64,000 nucleotides of DNA, taken from assembly GCF_037392515.1 (NCBI RefSeq), contig NC_090290.1:58168753-58232752 (forward strand), written 5' to 3'. The position numbers were made by a program, and so were the translations under genes. This stretch comes from Haliotis asinina. Taxonomy: Eukaryota; Mollusca; Gastropoda; Lepetellida; Haliotidae. The notes under the pieces are model-generated. The model saw only the letters and a list, made by a program, of their open reading frames with translations, had not been told where the DNA came from and made no database searches. Below are positions 21,858 to 33,900 of the stretch, piece after piece; position 1 is the stretch's first letter; each line of letters opens with the position of its first letter.

Positions 21858-24800
21858 ATATCCGCTTCGAAATGATAGTCATGAACGAATGGTTAGATGT
21901 GCATAAAGGTGAGTGAGAAGGTGCGAAGTTTTTGTCATTATGTGTCAAGTCTGTTACGTATATTGATGACTGTGTATTAAGCATATTTCTCTCTTCTGTC
22001 AACAGGAACGTACCAAGAGGGAAACAAATCATGGTTGTTTCTAGGTATTGAACCTGCTTTGGTGACATACGATCACCAGTGTATCGGATTTATTACAACT
22101 GATATAGACCAGGAGGAGGACTAATTTCACACGGAAATGCTCCGGGTAGAGCCGAGATAAATAAGACATGTCAGGTTGAACACCTGGATGTTCTGTCTAT
22201 CCAGCAGATGCCAGGGTCGTGTTTACGAGGGATACAGAATATGAGAAAGACATGAAATGATACCACTAAGTGCGACTGCTGACAGCATGCTGATGACACT
22301 GTAGTTAAACAGGTATCAAGACCATGTTTACAAGGGATTCAGAGAATGAAATCAAATGGCAACAAAAAGTGAGATGACACTGCATGTTGGGGGATGTTGA
22401 TGTCACTTCATTTAACTGAAGAACTTGAGCAAAACTGTTTGAATACAATTACCCATTTTGCCACAGTACGCCCGTAGTTTAAGGACAGCACTACTTCAGT
22501 GTAGATAACCTCTCATTGTTTGACATATCAGAACCGTGCAAGTATTATATTCATCACACTGCCAGGAGCAAAGTCATGGAGACACTACTCACTATTACCT
22601 GATACAATCGTATGTATTTCTTTAAAGGACATATGTCTCCACCAGCAAAGTATGTATGGGATAAAGATGAAAGACAATATTCATATGAAACAGCAATTAT
22701 CCATTTTGTCAATACTTTCAGTTGGACACAGCAGTCAGTCTGCTGATACTCATTTTTGGGCAGTGGATCGTATGCACTCAAAATATATTACAGCGTCCCT
22801 GATATACGTATGACGAACTACGGTTATACCGAACTAAAAGATATCGCCCTTTAAATTGGGTTGTAGTTTACCGTATAATCAAATACAATATATTATTTAA
22901 AATGAATGTTGACACGTGTGAATGTAGGGATTAAGCTATTTTTTCAGGGCATTATTCTTTGCAGAAGCCCGGGGACTTACAGTAACTGCCCGACGAAGGT
23001 GGGCAGTTGGAAAGCCCGAGGGCTCCTGCAAATGACAATAGCATGAAAAAATAGCTCTACCGTTATTACAGATAAAAAGGATAGAATTTTATAAAAAATA
23101 AGAATCAAAACAACATCGGTTTTGAAGTATTTACTTAACAACAAACAGCGGAGGTCACTGACACCTTCTACAGATATGGACACGTCATAGAACAACACAG
23201 ATAACGTCACTATTGAGAGTGACGACATTCCACCTTGAACTTTGCCCATACTGCCAGTCGTAATTGTTTTCAATCCTCAACCACGTTCGACTTTCAATCT
23301 ATGTTTTTGTTGTTGCTTTGTGTTGTAAATTAAGGTGAATTAAATAATAAAGTGCATAAGTGCACAGATACACGTGACGACTGTGAATCAGAATAATGAA
23401 CCCAAGTTCAAACGAACCGTAGGTGACTGTACATCAACAACAGAGCTTTCAACAGATGAGCAAATTCTATTTTAGCGACCTGAGGCTTCTACAAATGACA
23501 ATGCCCTGAAAAGCAGCGTTAAGCCAACAGTGTTGGGATACATTAAAATGTTTTGGTTTTCAAACTGCGACCGTATAGATCTATGCTGATTATACAGTCG
23601 GAAATCCTTAGCATTGACCAATCAAAACTCATGTTGCATACGAAGTTGAATTAGAGTGACCAGTATTACCATGCCATCAGTAGCCACCAAGAAGTCCACC
23701 TCCAAGCTTCCAGCTGGGTGAACAAGGATACATTTGAACTCTCACACCTAGCTTGAAACCCAGCTGGGTGAACAGGGATACATTTGAACTCTCACACCTA
23801 GCTTGATAACAGGAGTTGTCACACACCGAATGAGTTAGTACGATGTTACGTCACTTTTTCGGCAATGTCTGAAATGGATTTCACACATTAATGGCACCAA
23901 TCTGTGTCCAGCGAATGCTTTAACCACTAGGAACAGCGCTGGCCATATCCTCGCTAGTAGGAGCTGTGCTGATTTGAACCTGAAATGCGTGTAGGTGCTG
24001 TTCTACAAGTCCTTTGTCACACCTCGGTGTGAAGAGTGAAAATAGAACAATGTTACATGATAGTTTCTTGAACAACTGTTTCTCTGATCAATCACAAACC
24101 GTAAGATTTCAGATCCTGTTGGGACATTTATGTTTGTGCATTTACCCCTAATTCGAGTATTTTAATCATTCATAGTTTTGTTTTGAACCCAAGCGGACTG
24201 TACCTTGTTTTATGTCGTTGTAACCTGCATCAGAATATCAAACAATTATTTGTTTGACTCAAGTCAGCCCATCGAAAGATAGCTGAAATTATTGCAGAGC
24301 ACAGCGACTTCTTCAGTCCAAGTCCAGCTTTCTTATTTGCAAATCATGGAAATACTTTATCTGACCCAGATTACATTGGCTGAGATAGTTGTTTTGATTT
24401 ATCCCAGTAACCAGAAGCTTCTGAAATGATTGTCATATTCTGGAGTATTGAAGTGATGCATGTCACGTTATGCCTGTACAATCTCTCTCATGTATCATAT
24501 TAATGTGTATTCATTTCCCCATTGATCAAAAGAACAATAACAAACTTGAATAATAAAGCTGAACCAACAGCTTCCGTCTCAACAGTCAAGTTTTTAAAGA
24601 CATAAAGTACACCTTCAGTCTTTGAACTTGAGCTTGTAACAAGCTCTCAGAGTGGATACGTCAGTTGTTGAACATGTCTCTGTGATATCCGAGTCTGGTT
24701 ATTTATAAGATTATATTCATGCTTCATAAAATGGATTCTCAGGTCTTTGTTATGGTGATATAATTAAATTTTTATTGTGTTCATTAAAATTCTGGCAATC

Positions 24801-25000
24801 TGATTGGTTAACTGGGAACATTTCTTTTGATTTCATTTCCCAATGAATCTGATAAAAAATAAACCAACCGTCTACTATCACTTGTTTACTCCATGCCCCG
24901 TTAACATCAACTGTCTACTTCATGCCCAATTAACATCACTTGTCTACTTCATTTTCCGTTAACATCACATCACTCGTTTACTTCATGTTCCGTTAACATC
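21858..25000. other. Intergenic DNA between calpain and DCST-like exons
   Basis: Holds a MITE-like repeat (22930-23062), a 62-bp direct duplication (23703-23820, CTCACACCTAGCTTGA twice) and SINE scraps near 23830-23960. I looked for the missing DCST N-terminal exons and found none. Confidence 0.45.
22930..23062. mobile_element. Small MITE-like inverted repeat
   Basis: AGCTATTTTTTCAGGGCATT...TGCAGAAGCCCG and the inverted CGAGGGCTCCTGCAAATGAC...CATGAAAAAATAGCT form roughly 43-bp arms. One arm recurs alone at 23465-23520. Confidence 0.6.
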
Positions 25001-25009
25001 AGTTAACAT

Positions 25010-25565
25010 CTGAGTTCCTTTCACGTCAGTGTCTTCTGAGTTCCTTTAACGTCAGTGTCTTCTGAGTTCCTTTATAGTCAGTGTCTTCTATGTTCCTTCA
25101 TAGTCAGTGTCTTCTGAGTTCCTTTATTGTCCGTGTCGTATGTGTTCCTTTATTGTCAGTGTCTTCCGAGTTCCTTTATAGTCCGTGTCGTATGTGTTCC
25201 TTTATTGTCAGTGTCTTCCGAGTTCCTTTATTGTCCGTGTCGTATGTGTTCCTTTATTGTCAGTGTCTTCCGAGTTCCTTTATAGTCAGTGTCTTCTATG
25301 TTGCTTTATAGTCAGTGTCTTCTGAGTTCCTTCATAGTCAGTGTCTTCTGAGTTCCTTTATAGTCCGTGTCGTATGTGTTCCTTTATAGTCAGTGTCTTC
25401 CGAGTTCCTTTATAGTCCGTGTCGTATGTGTTCCTTTATAGTCAGTGTCTTCTGAGTTCCTTTGTTGTCCGTGTCGTATGTGTTCCTTTATTGTCAGTGT
25501 CTTCCGAGTTCCTTTATAGTCAGTGTCTTCTGAGTTCCTTTATACCCAGTGTGTTGTGTGTCCTT
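25010..25565. repeat. 26-bp tandem repeat with 52-bp higher order, about 21 copies
   Basis: Unit AGTTCCTTTATAGTCAGTGT plus CTTCTG, alternating with GTTCCTTTATTGTCCGTGTC plus GTATGT. Confidence 0.9.
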
Positions 25566-25904
25566 CTCCAAGGGCTAATGCATAAAGCAATTTTTATTCC
25601 TAATATGATATTCATGACACGGAAACACACGAGGTCAATAATCTTTGTTTCTTCAATGACATTGTCTTCTGCTTGTACCGTTATGTCGGTGTTGCAATAG
25701 CGTTAGTGTTGTTTGTTTCATGAACGTCAGTGTCTCTTGTGTGTTGCTATAGTGTCATTATCTTTCGTATGTTGCTATAATGTCAGTGTCTTTGGTATGT
25801 ATCATCAACATTTATGCTTTCCAAGTGGTACTTGTAAGATGAGTTTCTTCCACCCCATACACAAAATAGGATGACGCAAAGTCCAGGGAGCCCTTCTACA
25901 TGAA

Positions 25905-26130
25905 CTAAAAATGTATGCACCTCAGACTACAAATGATGTATATTTTTTGTCTGCATGTACCTCGGACTACAAACGATGTATATTCTTTGTGCGGACTACG
26001 AACGATGTATATTTTCGTCTGCATGTACCTCGGACTATAAACGATGTATATTTTTTGTCTGGTCTACAAACGATGTATGTTTTTCGTCTGCATGCACCTC
26101 GGACTACAAATGATGTATGTTTTTCGTCTG
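25905..26130. repeat. Irregular tandem repeat, 5-6 copies
   Basis: Built on CTCGGACTACAAACGATGTA plus TATTTTTTGTCTGCATGTAC with deletions in some copies. Confidence 0.8.
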
Positions 26131-26443
26131 TTGTCTCCACTCCACATACAGTTGGGCTATTTTTTCCATTGCGTTGGGTTGCCGAAACTCATAGTACCCT
26201 ACAGATTTTAAGGCTCTTGTAACTATCTACTGACTATTGTTATTAATGGAAAGGCCTACAAAATGAGTGTCCTACCTGATGTCATTGCTAATAGTATATA
26301 CCCGAATATAAATACATGGGTAGTTTTCTGCTTACTCTCAATAAGAGAACACTACGACGTCTTTGATCCCATAATCGATATAGTTACTCTTAACAAAGCA
26401 CATGTTTACTGATATGACTATACAGACACACACCCTTTATGTG

Positions 26444-26466
26444 TAACCCTAACCCTAACCCTAACC
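26444..26466. repeat. Short interstitial telomeric tract (CCCTAA)
   Basis: About four TAACCC units. Same repeat as in the LINE at 57.7 kb, opposite strand. Confidence 0.85.
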
Positions 26467-27059
26467 AATGCCGTGACCCAGTTATCGAGCGATTCCCCAT
26501 TTAGACATGTGTGCAATTAAGGGAATACAAGCCCACAGTGGTTGTCGCCCTTCCACTGTGAGCTTGCGTCAATGGGAGAGAGGTTGTGTCATTTGGGGTT
26601 TGGTGTTTTTGAAAGGGGGTCTAGATCTATGCACAGGTAAACTGAAGCGCAAGTGGGGTTGCGCAGCGTAGAGAATATGACCAGTCTTCATATATGCGAG
26701 CGAAGCGAGCAAAGGTTGGCAACACACTTCCCTCGCTTCGGTTAAATAAGTATTTTTCGTGTCAAAATAAAATATCGCCACCGTCAAAGGTACACTCCAA
26801 ATTCCCGATTAGGTTGTGATCTCAGCCCATATTTAACAATTACTCACGTGAAATATGTTTTATTCAACATTTTAAGTGCCACTCGTGGTACATCAGACCG
26901 TTCTTCGCCTCCATTACCCCTGCCAGCTTCCGGTTCAAAGCAGTGAAGGAACAAGAATAAGCAGAAATTATAAAGATATACCATACTGATAGTATTTGTC
27001 AAACCACCAGATTGCACTACGGTTTTCAGTCAACTGGAGCCCACTTCTTGGGTTTTTCT

Positions 27060-27738
27060 GACATTAAACTCCAACCAGGTGAAAGGCCAGAGGATCTGTT
27101 GCAGAGACTAAATGGGAGTGGCGACTCCGCAGTACTAGAGAGACTCCCTTGCTAAAGGGATCTTGTGAAAAGCCAACATCAGATCAGTGTGGTAATTATG
27201 TACTTCCATGAAACAATCAACCTCAAAGCTGAGTCAACATCAGGCATGAGAGATGGCTGTGGTTTACTGTAGTGACCAAAGTCAGCAAATGCAGTGACAA
27301 GGCGGAAACCGCCGTTGGATTTCTTGAAGGGGAAGGAAGGTTTGACGTATTCTACTGTGATCATTGCAATTCTTCTGGCTTCACAAAGACTCCCAGGCTC
27401 TCTAGGCTGTCAAATTTCTCTTTATGTTCTACTAGCTTGTCTCTGGAATACTGAGGACACTGACCCTTGCGCCACAGGGGTTGGACGTTGGTGCTCCCTG
27501 CATGCTTGCACAAAGGACAAATTTTTGGTGGAGGGGATGCTCTGTGCTTGAAACGAGATGATTGTTGGTAAGCTGACCTTGAGTCGAACCAGGAGGCAGA
27601 CCTCATGACTTTGACTTCATCTGATGAGTGAATCGCATCTAACAGGGTTGTTAAAGCCAGTGAAATTTCCAGTTTCAAGGAGTCTAGGGTTCTGCACCGA
27701 AGATCCATACTGTTCCCCTGTTTGACCAGACGCGCCAC
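27060..27738 (-). pseudogene. LTR (Ty3-like) retrotransposon RT fragment
   Basis: Minus strand: a short zinc-finger-like stretch (ICPLCKHAG) precedes the RT start ([31 protein letters not shown]), then in a shifted frame [16 protein letters not shown] and YCGVAT. These match motifs 1-3 of Ty3/gypsy-type RT. At least one frameshift and one stop; later motifs are lost. It lies immediately upstream of the first recognised DCST-like exon. Confidence 0.7.
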
Positions 27739-27872
27739 TTCCTTGTGGATGAGTTAAAGCCAGGTAAGTACAATGCAGTTTTCCAGGGATGGAGACATTT
27801 CCTCATCTTCTTCAAAGACGTCATTGTGGCGGGTAATTCCTCCATTACAAGCAAGTAAATTGTCCTCCACAG

Positions 27873-27972
27873 AGCCTACTTGTACGAGAAGAACTATCTG
27901 ACAGACTTCAAGTACGACAACATATACACTACGAAGTACTTCCGCCATATCGACTTTCGTCGCAAGCAGAAG
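27873..27972 (+). CDS. DCST-like exon a (RHIDxRRK motif)
   Basis: 100 nt between TCCACAG and GTACGT. Encodes YLTDFKYDNIYTTKYFRHID, a hallmark of the family (D-NIYIT-x-YF-x-IDARR). Confidence 0.82.
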
Positions 27973-30900
27973 GTACGTGATGATTGATTGGGTTATTTTC
28001 ACATAGTTATAACTGCTACATTCACACATACTGGAACTTGTCACTGTGCACGGATCGCAGACATGTTACTATCGTAATCGGGTTAGCAACAGGTATGCGA
28101 ATATGTGGCACAATTAGCAGTGTAGACAGGAGTGACCTCGTCTTGTGTCCATGTCACCTCTAGCAACATATTAGTGAACATGGAGCACACTTAGCACTGT
28201 TGTATTGTGTTGACTTGACCTGAGTGTCTTTTATCCCCCTCGCTCTATTTACGCCACACTTACAGCCATGTAAATTTATTTACATGATCATAACATGATC
28301 ATAACATGATCATAACATGATCATAACATGATCATGTCCCTTTTATGAGCACAACAAAAAAGAATCAAATATAAGTTACAATATGACATATGAAAACCAG
28401 TTAAAATGATTTTTCACAAACATCTTAAAGGGAAAGACAGTGCTGTTGCCCCTGAAGAAGATCGAGGAAAAGAAAGTCATATACCCAACGTACAGGAAAC
28501 TGATGGCCTCAGAAAAATCCAAACTGGTTTGACAGTAGAATCATGTAACCTATCTCGAGATATGTGTCAGCCCTTCACCACATCGGGTTGTGTGTAGATC
28601 TGAAACGCCACCATGTTGTGTAGATATTCGTACCACTATCAGGGTGTGTGTTGATTTGTACCACCGTCAGGGTGAGTAGAGATCTGTACCGCCATAATGT
28701 TCTGTGTAGAGATCTGTACCGCCATCAGGTTACGTGTTCATCTGTACCACCATCAGGTTGTGTGTTTTGATCTGTACCACCATCAGGTTGAGTGTTTAGA
28801 TCTGTACAAACATCAGCTTGTGTGTTTCGATCTGTACCACCATCAAGTTGAGTGTTTAGATCTGTACCAACATCAGCTTGAGTGTTTCGATCTGTACCGC
28901 CATCAGGTTGTGTTCATCTGTACCACCAGCAGGTTGTGTGTATAGATCTGTACCACCATCAGGTTGTGTGTTGATCTGTACCACCATGAGGTTTTGTGTA
29001 CAGATCTGTACCACCATCAGGCTGTGTGTTGATCTGTACCATCATCAGGTTGTGTGTTTAGATCTGTAGCACCATCAGGTTGTGTGTTGATCTGTACCAT
29101 CATCAAGTTGAGTGTTTAGATCTGTACCGCCATCAGGTTGTGTTCATCTGTACCACCAGCAGGTTGTGTGTATAGATCTGTACCACCATCAGGTTGTGTG
29201 TTGATCTGTACCACCATGAGGTTTTGTGTACAGATCTGTACCACCATCAGGTTGTGTGTTGATCTGTACCATCATCAGGTTGTATGTTTCGATCTGTACC
29301 AACATGAGGTTCTGTGTACAGACCTGTACCATCATCAGGTTGTGTGTAGAGATCTGTACCGCCATCAGGTTGTGTGTACAGATCTGTACCATCATCAGGT
29401 TGTATGCTCATCTGTACAACCATCATGTTGTGTGTAGATCTGTATCCCCATCATGTCGTAGGTACCATCAGAATGTAGATCTGTATCCCCATCATGTTGT
29501 ATGTACCATCAGAATGTAGATCAGTCCTCCATCGGCGTTTGTGTACATCTCGGCTACCATCAAAATGTAAATATATCTCCACCATATCTGTTTTCTGATA
29601 CATATGGTTTGATGATAAACAGGCTGTGTGATAGATAGTTTGGCAGATGCTGTATTACACGCTTAGACCCAAGTTGGTCCTGAGAAACAAGATATTATAC
29701 ATACAGATCATGTTTATGAGGGATTGTTTGTACAGGTGAAAGGAAGAGTGCAGTTGATGTTCCGGGCTCTCATTACCGGTATCATTATAATGATGGATTA
29801 TCTCCTGTTCTGGGTCCTTGAAGTCATCCGCAGCAACAGCGGGGTCGACCACACACACAGAAGGGTGAGCTGGTCACACATAGGGTCGACTACACACAGA
29901 AGGGTGAGCTAGTCACACATCATACAGTTGTATGATGTACAGAGTCAGTGACACTACATATTCATAACATGAACATGTAGTGTCACTGCCTCTGTACATC
30001 ATACAACCGTGTTCATGTCATCAGTATGTAGTGTCACTGCCTCTGTACACCATACAGCCATGTTCATGTCATCAATTTGTAATCTTCATGCTGCCATGTT
30101 TAAGGCATCAGTATGTAGTCGTGTCATACTTTTTTTGTTGTTTTTTTTCAGGGAAACATCGAGTGAATATTAATGTTCAAGGACGAGGGTTTATCAGCGA
30201 AATAGTCCGACTGTTTCTTTTTAACTTGAACTCCAAGCACGAAATTCATCATCTCAGCACGAATGCAGGTATGTAACAATGTTCTAAACGCAAGGCTTAG
30301 GTCTGTATGTATTCTGACCACTGAGTTGGTTAGCGGGTTAATAATTATTTGTCGTTGTACACCTTTGTGTCAGGATAATCTGACAGTTTTGGGCCTTATC
30401 TTGACGTACTATTCCGTCACTAATCCAAGCCCTAACCCTCATCATGTCGGACTATTCCATAGGAACTCTGATTGTGGTCAAATAGAAAACGTGAACTGCA
30501 CGTAAACTGATGGTATCTGTTGTCACGCCGAGTGACGTCTAGTTTCGATAATTTAGTAAGGTAAGGAGTGGTTCTATTCAATGAAGAACAACACCTGCTA
30601 GGGTGTGAGCTGTGACTTGCTCCACAATTTATTCAGCTCAGATATATATTTCACCCTATAACATAATAATAAATATAAAAACAGTCGTTTCACATCTGTA
30701 CTAACATGGTAGTTTACACATAACATTGCTCTTGGAAACACCTATAGGGACATTCCTGTGACAAATGTCATTGCGGCGATGTCAGTCTTGACATTTCCTT
30801 GTGTGCTTTTTGTCAAATGATTGTTCAGTCTTGAAGACAAAGAGGGTTTATTGCCTCAGTACGAAACGTGCTCATGCACAGGACAATCACAATTTTGAGA

Positions 30901-33900
30901 AAATTGGAGCCAATCACGTACAGGTGTTTTTGGTTTCATTTTGGCAGTTGGAATATTCTGGTTGCGTTCTATACAGTGTTCTTCAATAATTTTATTGGTT
31001 TGAACGCAAATTTGGGATTGCAGCAACAATTACACTTGTGTACTTTCTTTTGCTTGTCAGTATGTATCAGCATCACGATATCATAATACGAATCATGATA
31101 GGGAACACAAATCTGTGGCAATGATATATACGTGACCTATAAACGCATTAACAGGTTACATACCTAGCATACGTGGTATTCAGGTCGACATATTACATAA
31201 TCTACCATGCTCAGATCAATAAGTAATACATGTAACTCGCCTTTAAGCATATAAGGCCGGACGGGACAACTTAGATTTTTTTTTATTTCACTACCAGAAT
31301 TATCTTAATTTAACACAATTAGAGAGTATAAGTAATAATACTGCTGCGTGAGTGGTAGTTTCATGTTTAGTCCTAGTAATAAGCACTTAGCGTGATCAAC
31401 TGATCTGATATTTTTGTTTCGCTAACAGAATTATCTTAGTTGAATAAGATTAAACACCATCGTTATATAATTTAATGTAGACTTTCTTTAAATGATGTCG
31501 TTTTTCCCTGTTTAAAGCCTATTAGTACCAGACAACCGAGTATTTTACAGTGTGAATTTGACCGTATTTCATTACAGCTTTCAAAAGGCTTAAGCATTAT
31601 TTCCATCCTTTTCATTATAACACAGTTGTGAAAACTTCTCAGTGGATTCACGTCGTGAAAGATTAATTTAACAGTATTGGGGTCCATTTTCTAATCCCAT
31701 AAAGCCTACATTGTTTTTGTATGCGACATGGGTTGAAGGCGAATAGAGACGAAACCGGACATATACTACATACATACAACAATAACAATGTAAGACATGT
31801 GAGCCATAATTTGAATTCATCAACATGCCCGAAAAGACCAGCGTACCAGTACAGTACCCGTTTTGGAGGGTTAACTAGTACCCAGTTTTGGAGGATTAAC
31901 TAGTACCCAGTTTTGGAGGGTTAACTAGTATGTTAAGCTGAGGAATGGGATAGCAGTCAGTGGAATAGCATCATGTGGCATGACCTCAGGTAGACAGTTG
32001 ACGTGTCTGCATGTGCTTGCTCGTGTCCGTGTGTATCTACTTGTGTCCGTGTGATTTTGCTTGTGTCTGTGTTCCTGCTTGTGTCCATGTGTGCCTGCTT
32101 GTGTCTATATATGCTCGCTTGTGTCCGTGTGTACCTGCTTGTGTCTGTGTGTTCCTGCTTGTGTCCGTGTGTGCCAGCTCGTCTCCATGTCTTCTATCAG
32201 TCGACATGAATGTGGTGTTATCTCTGATTCCTATAATGTATGGTGTGCCTCCAGACTGCTTGCGTACTCCGACAAAGGTCGACACACGCATTATCGTCAC
32301 CATCTACTGCATCTACGTGTGCGTGTGGGTTTTCATGTACTTCGAGGCATACGGCCTGCGACTGCGAAGGCAAATATGCTGCTTCTTCTACAGGAAGGTA
32401 GGTAACCCTGTTTCAGCTTGAGACGTCTCTACATTGATGGAATGATTTAGCCAGAGTGACACTGAAGGAGAACTATCTACAATGCTAATATGGCTCGAAT
32501 ACTGCAAGCCAAATACATCTTGGTGTTGTTTAAATATATCCATTACTTATACAAGTGCACATTAGCCATCTCAAGGTATTCATGTTACCACTGTATGTGC
32601 ATGTATATCCACACTATCTTAACATATACCATCGCTATTTGTACGACTACCAACGGTAACTGTACGTATACTGCATCTATCTGTTCGGCTACTACCAGTA
32701 AATGTACGCATACTATATCTGTACGGCTACAACCTGTACCTGTTCGTATACTACATCTATACATCTATACTATCTGTATGGCTACGAACTTTACCTGTAC
32801 AAATTTAATAATACTTAGAGGATACCAAACGACCTTCCGTGTTATACCATTTTTATTAAACGAGTTAATGATTTGGTATCAAAAGAGCGAAAGCATTGTG
32901 ACGTCATACCTTAGTAGCGTAATGACGTCATGCGTCTAGCGATATTATACTAGTGTAATATTGCCATGCAAATATTACACTGCAGTGTCATCCAAGGGTC
33001 GAGTAATAAGCCAAAACATTACACACGTTGTATGTGTTGATAGTTAATTATTTAACATGAAGACAAGCGGTTTTTATGGATGACAACTTCTTTATTCATT
33101 TCTTCTCTCGAAGAAGAAAGAACATACCTCGAAACTTCGTGACTCTTCACAATAAAGAAGTTGTCATCCATGAAAAAGCGCGTGCCTTTATGTGTATCAC
33201 TTCTAAACGCCCTTCAAAGACTCTAATTATTTAACATGGATGTACGTGTGCGTGCCGGTGCCTGGTGATCGCCTTTCACTGAAACACTCCAGAACATGCT
33301 GACAGCATACGGAGAGGGGCGTGCGTTGCCATGGTGACAGACTAAAGCTTAGTCTCACTTAAGATTTTGCTGAGACCGTTTCAGGATCCAGTCTTAGCCC
33401 GAGTTTTACTTAAGCAAAAACAACCGAACCTGAGACAAATTTCATGCTAAATAACTTTCATACTGAAGACACTTTCATGATCCCGGGCCAAAGTAATATG
33501 GTGTATGTTGGCCTTAATGTGATTGACTGTGGAGGATTTAGAATCGTTGTTTCTCACTGAGGTCTGATGTTCTTTAATCCTAGTGGTGACTGGTCTTGAG
33601 GTTTCACCAGCGCAAGATTTGCCACAGTTGCATTCTATGTGGTAGACAACACCTGTGGGATATGGTTTTATTTGTGAGCCCAGAGAGGTTCATTTGAGGG
33701 CCTCTTTGTATTCACATAAGAAATTGAATACTAAGTCTAAGTTCCTACCCAGTTTGCCATGATTTTGAATATAGTATTGTCTCTAGATTACAGTATTGTC
33801 TCAGGAATAAAAGTTTATTTTGAAAGTTTGGTTTTGGAGACTAAGCCATAGAATGTATACATGGTTTTGGGGTATGTATGTGTGATGTTAAACAGTTCCT

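Noticed and set aside
25081..25700. Hydrophobic repeat ORFs (membrane protein)
   Set aside because: Generated by the 26-bp T-rich array; composition alone explains hydrophobicity.
33074..33172. Intact hammerhead ribozyme
   Set aside because: Arms and GAAAC are present but no CTGATGA-like box and no helix II; kept only as a foldback.
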